The position numbers were made by a program, and so were the translations under genes. The notes under the pieces were generated by a model that was not told the origin of the DNA, did no database searches, and saw only the letters and a program-made list of their open reading frames with translations. DNA of 50,379 nucleotides from an uncultured Acetatifactor sp. Lineage in GTDB: Bacteria; Bacillota; Clostridia; Lachnospirales; Lachnospiraceae. The DNA lies in the NCBI GenBank assembly GCA_910589035.1, contig CAJUSI010000013.1, positions 1-50,379 on the forward strand, in the 5' to 3' direction. Numbering within the stretch: the stretch's first letter is position 1; every line of letters starts with the position of its first letter. Below are positions 8,070 through 16,925 of the stretch, in pieces.

Positions 8070-9890
8070 TCAATCATTGTCCAATTTCAGTACACTCAAA
8101 AATGCTTTCTGGGGGATTTCCACATTGCCGATCTGGCGCATGCGCTTCTTCCCTTCCTTCTGCTTCTCCAGCAGCTTTTTCTTTCGGGTGATATCGCCGC
8201 CGTAGCATTTTGCCAGCACGTCCTTGCGCATGGCCTTCACGGTCTCCCGGGCGATGATCTTGCCGCCCACCGCCGCCTGAATGGGAATCTCGAACAGATG
8301 CCTGGGGATCTCCTCCTTCAGCTTCTCGCACATTTTACGTCCCCGCTCGTAAGCGGAATCCGCATGGACGATAAAGGACAGAGCGTCCACTTCCTCCCTG
8401 TTAATCAGGATATCCAGCTTTACCAGCCTGGACGCCTCATAGCCCTTGATATCATAGTCAAAGGAGGCATATCCTCTGGAGCGGGATTTCAGCGCGTCAA
8501 AAAAGTCGTAAATAATCTCGTTCAGGGGAAGCTCGTATTTCAGAAGTGCACGGTTGGCCTCCATATACTCCATTCCCAGATAACGCCCTCTCCGCTCCTG
8601 GCAGAGCTCCATAATGGGGCCGATGAATTCCGTTGTCACCATGATCTCCGCACTGACGATGGGTTCTTCCATATGCTCGATGACGGAAGGATCCGGCAGG
8701 TTGGAAGGGTTGGTCAATTCGATGAGCTCCCCGTTGGTTCTGTACACCTTGTACACAACGCCCGGCGCGGTGGCCACCAGATCCAGATTGTACTCCCGCT
8801 CCAGTCTCTCCTGGATCACCTCCAGGTGCAGCAGCCCCAGAAAACCACATCGGAAGCCGAAGCCAAGCGCAATAGAGGTCTCCGGTTCATAGCGCAGGGA
8901 GGCGTCATTGAGCTGGAGCTTCTCCAAAGCATCCCGCAGATCCTGATATCTGGCTCCGTCCGCCGGATAAATTCCGCAGTAAACCATGGACTGTACCTTC
9001 TTATATCCGGGCAGCGGCCCGGCGCACGGATTCTTATCGTCTGTAACGGTATCTCCCACAGCCGTATCCCTGACATTCTTAATGGAAGCCGTAATATATC
9101 CCACCATGCCCGCGGATAACTCTTCGCAGGGAATGAACTGGCCTGCGCCGAAGACGCCCACCTCCACCACTTCCTCCTTTGCTCCGGTGGCTATCATGCG
9201 GATAGCCGTCCCCTTCCTGACGGTTCCCTCCATAATCCTGCAGAAAATAATCACACCCTTATAGGGATCATAGACGGAATCAAATATCAGCGCCTGAAGA
9301 GGCCCCTCCGGGTCCCCCTGGGGAGCCGGCACGTTTTTCACAATCTGTTCCAGCACGTCCTCAATGCCTATGCCGTTCTTGGCGGAGATCAGAGGAGCGT
9401 CCTGCGCCTCGATGCCTATCACGTTCTCAATCTCCTCTATGACTCTCTCCGGCTCCGCGCTGGGCAGATCAATCTTGTTGATCACAGGAATCACGTCCAG
9501 ATCATGATCCATGGCCAGATAGACATTGGCCAATGTCTGGGCCTCGATTCCCTGGGCCGCGTCCACCACAAGCACCGCGCCGTCACAGGCGGCAAGTGAA
9601 CGACTTACCTCATAGTTAAAATCCACATGTCCCGGCGTGTCAATCAGGTTCAGGATATACTCCTCCCCATCCTTCGCCCTGTAGACGGTGCGGACGGACT
9701 GTGCCTTGATGGTGATCCCTCTCTCCCTCTCCAAATCCATATTGTCCAGCACCTGGGCCTGCATTTCCCGGCTTGTAAGCAAGCCGGTGTGCTCAATAAT
9801 ACGGTCCGCCAGGGTTGACTTACCGTGATCTATATGCGCGATGATACAAAAATTTCGGATTCTGCTCTGCTGCGTTTTCCTGGTTTCCAT
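8070..9890 (-). CDS. lepA: Elongation factor 4 (LepA) GTPase
   Basis: A 606-residue ribosome-associated translational GTPase of the expected length. The G domain shows AHIDHGKST (G1, 18-26), LIDTPGHVDF (G3) and NKIDLP (G4). These are followed by the EF-G-like domains and the LepA-specific C-terminal domain (GGDITRKKKLLEKQKEGKK). It back-translocates or remodels stalled ribosomes. The ATG at 9890 has only a loosely placed AGGA upstream. In Firmicutes lepA normally lies beside spoIIP and hemW; here hemW follows, but spoIIP is 19 kb away. Confidence 0.97.
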   Translation of the reverse strand: METRKTQQSRIRNFCIIAHIDHGKSTLADRIIEHTGLLTSREMQAQVLDNMDLERERGITIKAQSVRTVYRAKDGEEYILNLIDTPGHVDFNYEVSRSLAACDGAVLVVDAAQGIEAQTLANVYLAMDHDLDVIPVINKIDLPSAEPERVIEEIENVIGIEAQDAPLISAKNGIGIEDVLEQIVKNVPAPQGDPEGPLQALIFDSVYDPYKGVIIFCRIMEGTVRKGTAIRMIATGAKEEVVEVGVFGAGQFIPCEELSAGMVGYITASIKNVRDTAVGDTVTDDKNPCAGPLPGYKKVQSMVYCGIYPADGARYQDLRDALEKLQLNDASLRYEPETSIALGFGFRCGFLGLLHLEVIQERLEREYNLDLVATAPGVVYKVYRTNGELIELTNPSNLPDPSVIEHMEEPIVSAEIMVTTEFIGPIMELCQERRGRYLGMEYMEANRALLKYELPLNEIIYDFFDALKSRSRGYASFDYDIKGYEASRLVKLDILINREEVDALSFIVHADSAYERGRKMCEKLKEEIPRHLFEIPIQAAVGGKIIARETVKAMRKDVLAKCYGGDITRKKKLLEKQKEGKKRMRQIGNVEIPQKAFLSVLKLDND

Positions 9891-10200
9891 TGATTCTTAC
9901 TTTTCCTCTCATAGATTGCTTCTTCCCGCTCTGGAGCCATGCAGGAATAAATATCTTAACAATTCCATCCTTTCGGAGAATCATCAGAATAGATTGTATC
10001 AGAATTATGCGCAAATGTCCAGCACAGGAACGGAAAGAAGACTGCCGGTTCTGTACATGGAAAAAGCCGCGCCTGCAATCCTCAGACACGGCCTTTTCCG
10101 TTATGGCATAGTTTTTCTGTTATGGCTTATTGTATCCTTCTGCTGTGATCCGTCATTTTCTGTTATGGCTTAACATATCTTTCTGCCACAGCCCGGCACT
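9891..10200. other. Intergenic region between the glycan locus and lepA
   Basis: The region holds the terminator at 10059-10099 and two exact 16-bp direct repeats (10114-10129 and 10157-10172, core CTGTTATGGCTTA), with a partial third copy near 10099-10110. No coding region is convincing. Confidence 0.45.
10059..10099 (-). terminator. Terminator hairpin after the solute-binding lipoprotein gene
   Basis: A stem of about 13 bp with G-T wobbles, GC-rich at its core and with its 3' arm ending CTTTTTCC on the minus strand. It lies about 100 bp past the stop at 10201 and would close the glycan locus transcript. Confidence 0.5.
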
Positions 10201-11823
10201 TTATTTCACACTTTCAAAATAAACTTCCAGCTGAGCCTTCAGCTCATCCAGTATCTTCTGGAGCCCTGCGGCCTCCGCCTGCTTGTTGAACTCCTCCAGC
10301 GTCTTCTCCACATCGTCCACCAGCCCAAGATCCAGAAGCGGGCCGTACTGTGTGTATACGTTCTGAAGGTTTGCCAGCTCGTTCTGTACCTTGGAATCGT
10401 CAAAGGAGAATGCCGCGGTAGGGCCTTCCACCGCCTTTGCGGTCCATTCGTTTCCAAGTGTCACCTGATCCGGGAAGGTATCCTCTCTGGTGGTCTCCCA
10501 GAGGGTATTCTTCAATCCCCAGGACCAGCCGTTTCCGAAGGGATGCCTGCTTAAATCCGCAGCGGGCGCCCACTGGGTATCGCCGACCTTGGTGTAATGC
10601 ACGCCCTCGATTCCGTGGCGCACCAGGTTGTATAGATCCTGATCAAATTTCAGCAGATCCAGGGCCATGAAAGCGCGCTCCTTATACTCGGATCGCTCCA
10701 GAACCGCATAGCCGTCACCGATGTAGGCACCGAAGAAACGGTTGGAATCGGGATTCAGGTCATAAATTTCAGGCTTCCACTCGGGATGACTTTCCATCAA
10801 ATTGGATGCCGCAACGCCCACGGTACCAAGGTTCTGAGTGTAGGATGCGCTGGTTCCGTTGGCAAATGCCTCCTTGGGATCCGTGGAATTGGCGATGGCG
10901 CTCTTGGACCAGAAGCCTGCATCCGCCCATTCCTTCATCTCTTTGGCAAAGGTAAGATACTCTTCGGTTCCGTACACCCAGAATACATCCTCCGGGGTCA
11001 CATTGTCGCTGTACTTATAAGCAATGAAATTCTGCAGAGAACCCGCCACCTGCACCCATCCATTGTGGTCGAACAGCAGAATCAATTTGGACATATCATT
11101 CTGCTGCGACGCATTATAGGCAAACTGTACGCCGGAGTCCGGATCGTCCGCAACCGCCTGATAATAAGCCCGGAGGTCGTCCATGCTCTTCAAGGGTTCC
11201 AATTCATACTTCTCCCTCAGATCTCCGCGGATTACAATGGCGTTTGCCTGCACGTTGGCCATATTGCAGGGCACAAAATACACCTTGCCGCCGATCTTTG
11301 CCTGTCCCCAGGAAGCCTCGGACTGCAGTTCCTTATGCAGGGGCATATAATCGCTGATAATCTGATCGGTTACCTCCGCAAAAGCACCCTTTCCCGCCTC
11401 GGACTGGTAATAGGCCCATGTGGAAGTATAGATCATGTCAATGGTCTCTCCGCCGGCTATGGTCAGGGAATACTTGGTAGTGTAATCGCTGGCAGACATG
11501 TTTTTCAGCACCAGTGTGGCGTTGATCTTCTCCTGGAGAATCTTGTTGACCTCTTCCAGAACCTTGTCCTGATCCTCCGTCTTGTCGCCGATGTAATACA
11601 TCACCAGCTCCACGGGTTCGGAGACATCCTGTCCGTTGTATGTCTTGCCGGTCTCATCTGCCCCTCCGGGCTCCTGCTGTTCCTGTCCGCTGCTCTGTTC
11701 CTGCTGTTCCCCGGATCCGGACGACTGGGATTCATTGCCCTTGTCGTCGCCGCAGCCCGCAAGAGCCGTCAGCGACAATGTGCCCGCAAGCAGCATTGCC
11801 AGAAGCTTTTTCCCATTTCTCAT
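10201..11823 (-). CDS. Carbohydrate ABC transporter solute-binding lipoprotein (LplA-like)
   Basis: 540 residues with a lipoprotein signal peptide ending in the lipobox LAGC (about residues 20-24), then a Ser/Gln/Glu-rich linker and a family-1 type solute-binding fold. The C-terminal part (NGWSWGLKNTLWE onward) looks like the DUF3502-type ending found with LplBC transporters. It would capture oligosaccharides outside the membrane and deliver them to the two permeases encoded upstream. GGAGGA precedes the ATG. No ATPase gene is present; such importers usually share an MsmX-type ATPase encoded elsewhere. It is the last gene of the locus and is followed by a terminator. Confidence 0.9.
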   Translation of the reverse strand: MRNGKKLLAMLLAGTLSLTALAGCGDDKGNESQSSGSGEQQEQSSGQEQQEPGGADETGKTYNGQDVSEPVELVMYYIGDKTEDQDKVLEEVNKILQEKINATLVLKNMSASDYTTKYSLTIAGGETIDMIYTSTWAYYQSEAGKGAFAEVTDQIISDYMPLHKELQSEASWGQAKIGGKVYFVPCNMANVQANAIVIRGDLREKYELEPLKSMDDLRAYYQAVADDPDSGVQFAYNASQQNDMSKLILLFDHNGWVQVAGSLQNFIAYKYSDNVTPEDVFWVYGTEEYLTFAKEMKEWADAGFWSKSAIANSTDPKEAFANGTSASYTQNLGTVGVAASNLMESHPEWKPEIYDLNPDSNRFFGAYIGDGYAVLERSEYKERAFMALDLLKFDQDLYNLVRHGIEGVHYTKVGDTQWAPAADLSRHPFGNGWSWGLKNTLWETTREDTFPDQVTLGNEWTAKAVEGPTAAFSFDDSKVQNELANLQNVYTQYGPLLDLGLVDDVEKTLEEFNKQAEAAGLQKILDELKAQLEVYFESVK

Positions 11824-12014
11824 AACTTCTTCCTCCTGTTTTCATTTTTTATGTTGAAGAAAATTTCCCGCAGCAAACTGAAAGAATCACCGGCTGCCGC
11901 ATTGCAAAATTTCCCGTTCAACCCTTCACTGCTTCAGTTCTCCCCTGATCAGCCTTTCACGGCTTCCAGAGAAAATCCGTTATGCACCAGACTTTCCATT
12001 GTACAGATTCTGTT

Positions 12015-12917
12015 CTATCCCTTCACCGCCCCCAGGGTAAGCCCCTTGACAAAATATCTCTGTACAAAGGGATATACCAGTACGATGGGGCCCGTCACCA
12101 CCACTGTCAGAGCCATCTTCATGGACTCGATGGGCAGAATGTCAATGACCATCCCCGATTCCGCCGCGATTTCCCGCAGAGCCTTGGCGTCGTTAATCAG
12201 CTTATAAAGCTGATACTGCAGACTGTAGAGATGATTATTGTCGATAAACAGCATGGAATTATACCAGTCATTCCAGAATGTAAGCGCCGTAAAAAGGCAG
12301 ATCGTTGCGATCACAGGCGTGGACAGGGGCCAGATCAGCCTGATAAAGATGGCAAAATCCCCCGCTCCGTCAATTTTGGCCGACTCGGTCATCTCAAAGG
12401 GAATTCCCGCCATGAATCCCTTTACCAGCAGAATATTCCATACCGATACCACCCCCGGCAGAATCATGGACCAGATACTATCCTTGAGATGAAGATAATT
12501 CACGCAGAGGATGTACCAGGGCATCAGGCCTCCGCTGAAAAGCGTGGTAAAAAAGTAGAAAAAGGACAGCTTATTCCTCCAGGCGAAATCCTTCCGCTGG
12601 AGCACATATCCCGCCATGGTATTCAGGAATACGCTCAGGGCAGTGCCCACCACGGTGACGAAAATTGTCACGCCGTATGCCCTGATAATCGCCATGGGGC
12701 TGTCAAATATGGTTTTGTAGCTCTCAAAGGACCATTCCTTCGGAATAATAGTATAACCGTTCCGGATGATATCACTCTCGGATGTGAAGGAGGACCCTAT
12801 CACAATCAGAAAGGGAATCAGGCAGACGACTGCAAATAAAAACAACAGCGGATACCCGACAGCCTTGAATGCCAGCACATCCTTGGGCATATGACGTCTC
12901 GAAGCCACTTTCTTCAT
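12015..12917 (-). CDS. Carbohydrate ABC transporter permease (LplC/YtcP-like)
   Basis: 300 residues with about six membrane helices. The cytoplasmic EAA loop reads ESAKIDGAGDFAIFIRLIWPL, and the typical C-terminal KGLTLGAVKG of the MalG/LplC branch closes the protein. GGGAG lies just upstream of the ATG. It is encoded 17 nt after the LplB-like permease and before the solute-binding lipoprotein, so the three genes form one importer. The substrate is probably an oligosaccharide released by the neighbouring hydrolases (inference). Confidence 0.92.
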   Translation of the reverse strand: MKKVASRRHMPKDVLAFKAVGYPLLFLFAVVCLIPFLIVIGSSFTSESDIIRNGYTIIPKEWSFESYKTIFDSPMAIIRAYGVTIFVTVVGTALSVFLNTMAGYVLQRKDFAWRNKLSFFYFFTTLFSGGLMPWYILCVNYLHLKDSIWSMILPGVVSVWNILLVKGFMAGIPFEMTESAKIDGAGDFAIFIRLIWPLSTPVIATICLFTALTFWNDWYNSMLFIDNNHLYSLQYQLYKLINDAKALREIAAESGMVIDILPIESMKMALTVVVTGPIVLVYPFVQRYFVKGLTLGAVKG

Positions 12918-12934
12918 TCTCCCTTCCCCCCTTC

Positions 12935-13870
12935 CTAAAATAATGAATAATTCTCGTCTTTTTTCTTGACGATCCAGTTGGCAATGATAATCGTAATAAA
13001 GCAGAGCACCGACTGACAGAATCCTATGGCCACCGTCTGGCCGATATCCGTGGCGGCAATGGTCATGCGGAACACATAAGTGTCAATTACATCCGTGGTG
13101 CCGAATAGAGCACCGTTCTGTCCCACCAGCTGGTAGAACAGATCCAGGTTGCCCCGGAATATCTTGCCAAGCGCCAGCAGCGTCATGGTGATCACCGTTG
13201 GAGTGATACCCGGCAGCGTAATATACCGGATCCTCTGAAAGATATTGGCTCCGTCGATAGCCGCCGCTTCATGAAGGGAGCCGTCCACCCCCAGTATGGA
13301 AGCCAGATACACCACCACTCCATAGCCCACGCCCTTCCAGGCGGAAAAAATGACGATGATAAAGGGCCACCATCCCGATTCCCCATAGAAATTCACCGGA
13401 TCCATTCCCAGATTCCTCAGCACCGCATTCAGCGTACCCGTCTCATAGGAAAGCAGGCTGTAGGCAATGGAGCCCACGATAACCCAGGAGATAAAATAGG
13501 GAAGGAAGATAACCGACTGTGTAATCTTCTTCAGCCATTTCCCCGCCATCTCGCTTAAAATAACGGCAAAGAGAATTTCCAACACCGTATTCACCACGAT
13601 GAAGGCCAGATTGTACAGCGCGGTATTTCTGGTGACACTGAGGGCCTTTCCGGAGGCAAAGAAAAATTTAAAATTTTCGAATCCCACCCAGGGACTTCCG
13701 AAAATCCCGTCCCTGTAATTAAAGCGCTTGAATGCCATCACCAGCCCTCCGATGGGCAGATAGCAGAAGACTATCAGAAGCGCGGCTGAGGGAAGCAGCA
13801 TCAGAAGCAGCGTCCTGTAGCGATACAATTTATGGAAAAATCCCTGTTTTCTTTTTTTCTCTGCTTTCAA
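12935..13870 (-). CDS. Carbohydrate ABC transporter permease (LplB/YteP-like)
   Basis: 311 residues with six predicted membrane helices and the EAA loop EAAAIDGANIFQRIRYITLPG near residue 225. It begins with a basic cytoplasmic tail before the first helix (LLLMLLPSAALLIVF). The start is TTG at 13870 with AAAGGAGG 8 nt upstream. It pairs with the LplC-like permease to form the channel of a CUT1-type importer. Confidence 0.92.
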   Translation of the reverse strand: MKAEKKRKQGFFHKLYRYRTLLLMLLPSAALLIVFCYLPIGGLVMAFKRFNYRDGIFGSPWVGFENFKFFFASGKALSVTRNTALYNLAFIVVNTVLEILFAVILSEMAGKWLKKITQSVIFLPYFISWVIVGSIAYSLLSYETGTLNAVLRNLGMDPVNFYGESGWWPFIIVIFSAWKGVGYGVVVYLASILGVDGSLHEAAAIDGANIFQRIRYITLPGITPTVITMTLLALGKIFRGNLDLFYQLVGQNGALFGTTDVIDTYVFRMTIAATDIGQTVAIGFCQSVLCFITIIIANWIVKKKDENYSLF

Positions 13871-13927
13871 ATCCGTACCTCCTTTATTCCTGTTCCTTCC
13901 ATTTGCTTACACTCTTCTGTTTTCTTA

Positions 13928-13941
13928 TGTTAATTTTAACA
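13928..13941. promoter_or_regulatory. 14-bp palindrome upstream of the permease genes
   Basis: TGTTAATTTTAACA is a perfect palindrome in the 182-bp gap between the sensor kinase gene and the LplB-like permease, about 58 bp before the latter's start. It could be an operator. No good -35/-10 pair stands out beside it. Confidence 0.35.
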
Positions 13942-14052
13942 ACAAATAATGTCTTTTGAAATCGTAAACCATTCATATTGTATAGTAAAATATTCTTGTC
14001 TCCAAAAAAGAAGGAAGGAGCCCGGCATTTTCGCCAAAGGCCCCTTCCCGCT

Positions 14053-15843
14053 TCATTTGGGAAAGCGAATCGTCACACAGGTTCCCTCCCCCTCCCTGCT
14101 CTCATAGGACAGACCGTATTCTTCTCCGAACATCAACTGCAGCCTGGCATGCACGTTTCTGATGCCGTAACCGCTTCCGGTGGAGGTAATAGTCCCGTCC
14201 ATCACATGCTCCAGCGTCCCGGAATCCATTCCGGCCCCGTCGTCCATCACCCTTACACACACCACTCCGTCCCTCTCACCGCCCAGAATCCTTATGGTTC
14301 CCCTTTTCTCCGGTTTCTCCCAGATGCCGTGCTGTATGGCGTTCTCCACCAGGGGCTGCAGCATAATCTTGGGAACCAGGCTGCTCTTTACCCCGGGATC
14401 CACCTCCTCAAGATAGGTAATCCTTCCCGGAAAACGGATATCCTGAATTTTCACATAATATCCCACATGCTGAAGCTCCTCCTCCAAAGTCAGGGTATCC
14501 TGCCCCTTGTTCAGCACCAGGCGGTAGTATTTGGACAGGGAGACAACCGCCCTGTGGATATCGTCGGTGCGCCCGCTGAAGGCCAGCCAGTTCACCAGAT
14601 CCAATGTGTTGTAGAGAAAATGAGGATTGATCTGGGATTGCAGCGCCTTCAGCTCCGCGCTCTTCAAGTGTATACCCATGCGGTATTTTTCGTCCATGAG
14701 CTGATTGGTGTGATGCATCATGTCATTGTAATTATCGTACAGGATGCCGATCTCATCCTTGGTATCGTTTGGAAGGTAGACCCTGGTATCTCCTCCCTTC
14801 ACCTGGTTAAAGCTCTCATTCAGCAGTGATATTCTCTTCACAATCCAGGAGATCAAAAGTGTTCCTCCCACCATGGCCATGAGGCAGAACAGAATCATCA
14901 GCCCCACCACGATCAGCTGCAGCCTGGCTATCCCCCCCGTCATGTCCGATATCGGGATTATCGTGATCATCTCCCAGTCCGTATTGCGGATTTTGTTACG
15001 CATGCAATAAACGGGCTCCTGGTAAAGCTGTGCCTCCCTCAGATCGCTCTTCCACACGAACCTGGAATACCGGAACTCCTCCGGCAGCTCCTCTGCCAGT
15101 CCCAGCCGCTCCAGCTTCTCCTGATCCGAGACGGACACAATCACATTCTCCGTGTTCACCAGGTAAGTAGCCGCGTTCTCCGTGGGAGTAGCATTCCGCA
15201 GAATTTTTTCGATCTCCCCGATTCCAATGTCCATGCGCAGCACCGAATTCCGCTTTCTGTAGTCCTGCTCCTCCGACACATCCCTGATCATGGCGATGCG
15301 CTTTTCCTTCCCGTCCTCCTCCAAATAGATCTCCGGGGCAAAATAGACATTTCTCTCCCCCTTCTTCCGGTACCAGACAGCTTCGTCCGCCTCGGACAGA
15401 AAACGAATAAACTCGTCGTCCGCCATAAAGACAAACTCGTCCGCAATATAGAGCCGCAGCCGGATATCCTGGTTGGTACTGACCATTCCCTGAAGGTAGC
15501 TGATAACCTCGCTCCTCAGAGCCAGCTGGCGGTATCCGTCCATCTGTCCGGAATTATCCACGCTTAAGCTTTCCTTCAGGGATGTGTTTGTCACCAGAGT
15601 ATCCGTCCTCTGAATCAGCTGGAGAATCTTGTATTCCAGATAAGACTTGGCCTGTTCATAGCCCTGGGTTGCGGAATAATGCAGCTTTTCCGTCATTTCC
15701 CTGGATACCTCCACATAGATGATCATGCTGAACAAAGAGATGGGCAGCAGGAACAACATGATATAGAAGAGAAACAGCTTTTTCTTCAGAGACAGATTCT
15801 TAAAAAACTGCTTCCATGTTTTCCATCTCAGTAAATTTTTCAT
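14053..15843 (-). CDS. Sensor histidine kinase, YesM family
   Basis: 596 residues from the ATG at 15843, preferred over an upstream ATG at 15882 because the GGGAGAGGGG run is better placed. The layout is a membrane helix (LFLFYIMLFLLPISLFSMIIY), a large extracellular sensor region, a second helix near residue 290 (VGLMILFCLMAMVGGTLLI), a HAMP-like segment, a His_kinase domain with QINPHFLYN, and an HATPase domain with LQPLVENAIQHG and DDGAGMD. YesM kinases sense extracellular glycans and phosphorylate the partner YesN-type regulator encoded just upstream. The context makes it the sensor for this locus. Confidence 0.92.
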   Translation of the reverse strand: MKNLLRWKTWKQFFKNLSLKKKLFLFYIMLFLLPISLFSMIIYVEVSREMTEKLHYSATQGYEQAKSYLEYKILQLIQRTDTLVTNTSLKESLSVDNSGQMDGYRQLALRSEVISYLQGMVSTNQDIRLRLYIADEFVFMADDEFIRFLSEADEAVWYRKKGERNVYFAPEIYLEEDGKEKRIAMIRDVSEEQDYRKRNSVLRMDIGIGEIEKILRNATPTENAATYLVNTENVIVSVSDQEKLERLGLAEELPEEFRYSRFVWKSDLREAQLYQEPVYCMRNKIRNTDWEMITIIPISDMTGGIARLQLIVVGLMILFCLMAMVGGTLLISWIVKRISLLNESFNQVKGGDTRVYLPNDTKDEIGILYDNYNDMMHHTNQLMDEKYRMGIHLKSAELKALQSQINPHFLYNTLDLVNWLAFSGRTDDIHRAVVSLSKYYRLVLNKGQDTLTLEEELQHVGYYVKIQDIRFPGRITYLEEVDPGVKSSLVPKIMLQPLVENAIQHGIWEKPEKRGTIRILGGERDGVVCVRVMDDGAGMDSGTLEHVMDGTITSTGSGYGIRNVHARLQLMFGEEYGLSYESREGEGTCVTIRFPK

Positions 15844-15906
15844 ACCCCTCTCCCTGCAGAACCTGTTCGTCGGCCAGACCATTCCTTCGGGTTCGCCGCC
15901 GGCGCT

Positions 15907-16728
15907 CTATTCGCCCCTGCGCTCATTGATATCCCTCAGATAATCCGCCGGCGTCATCTGCTCGTTCTTCTTATAAATCCTGATAAAATAGCTGCTGTCT
16001 GCAAATCCTGCCCTGGCCGCTACATCCTTGATCTTTACAAAGGGATTCCTGCGCATATATTCCTTGGCCCACTTTATGCGAATTCTGATAATGGACTGGT
16101 TGATGGTCTCGTTCTTCTCTTTCTTGTACAGCCAGCACATGTACTGCTTTGACAGTTCAAACTCATCGGCCAGCTTCGTCAGGGACAGATTGATATCCGA
16201 GAAATTATCCTGGATATATCTCTCAATCTTATCCGCCATATGGGTGGAGGACTGCCAGGAGGCGGGCACCAGGTCCTCCTCCGGAATCTCCTCCAGCACT
16301 CCCTTGAAATGGGCTCGGTACTCTTCCTCCATGGCGGCTCTGCGCCTCTCCTCCTCCACCTGCAGGATGGATTTCTTCAGAGCGTCCACGATCTCGGAGG
16401 GCTCTATGGGCTTCTCGATATAATTCACCGCAGACAGCTGGATTGCCGACATCAGATACTCCTTGTCGCAGTAACCGCTGATAAAAATAAACCGGCAGTT
16501 TTTCCGACTTTTGCGGATCTCAAAGGCCATGGTAATCCCATCCATCCTGGGCATGCGCACATCCGCCATGACAATGTCCGGCCGAAGCTCCAGAGCCTTT
16601 TTCAGACCCTCCTCCCCGTCCTCTGCCATGTGTACTTCCGTAATTCCGAGACTTTCCCAGGGAATGCATTTGTACAGGCCTTCCCTGGTCAGTTCCTCAT
16701 CCTCTACCATCAATACCTTCAAACTCAT
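15907..16728 (-). CDS. Response regulator, YesN type with AraC DNA-binding domain
   Basis: 273 residues. The receiver domain has the acidic pocket (E9, D10, E11) and phosphoacceptor D56 in MADVRMPRMDG. A short linker leads to an AraC-type double helix-turn-helix (SLTKLADEFELSKQYMC, then KIKDVAARAGFADSSYFIRIYKK). It is shorter than many YesN proteins, which often exceed 500 residues. It is encoded immediately before its kinase and presumably activates the hydrolase and transporter genes. Confidence 0.92.
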   Translation of the reverse strand: MSLKVLMVEDEELTREGLYKCIPWESLGITEVHMAEDGEEGLKKALELRPDIVMADVRMPRMDGITMAFEIRKSRKNCRFIFISGYCDKEYLMSAIQLSAVNYIEKPIEPSEIVDALKKSILQVEEERRRAAMEEEYRAHFKGVLEEIPEEDLVPASWQSSTHMADKIERYIQDNFSDINLSLTKLADEFELSKQYMCWLYKKEKNETINQSIIRIRIKWAKEYMRRNPFVKIKDVAARAGFADSSYFIRIYKKNEQMTPADYLRDINERRGE

Positions 16729-16808
16729 ATTCTCACCGCCGTTGTTCCCTTGGATCTATTGAAGTTTACTTCCGGTTCTTTATCCGCTTGCGATCGTCTC
16801 TCTGCAAT

Positions 16809-16925
16809 GATTCTTCCCGGACAATTCCTGCAGCCGCGCTCTGCTGTCGTTCCTTCCTGAATATTCCCCGCAGCCGCGCCTGCTATCATTCCTTCCGGAA
16901 TGTTCCCTGCATCCGTACTCTGCCC
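16809..16925. repeat. Three 39-bp tandem repeats across the GH2 gene end
   Basis: Units lie at 16809-16847, 16848-16886 and 16887-16925, in step with no gaps but diverged. The rightmost unit encodes the last residues of the GH2 protein, and the stop codon spans the boundary of units two and three. The other two units lie downstream in the gap before the YesN-type gene. Confidence 0.7.
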
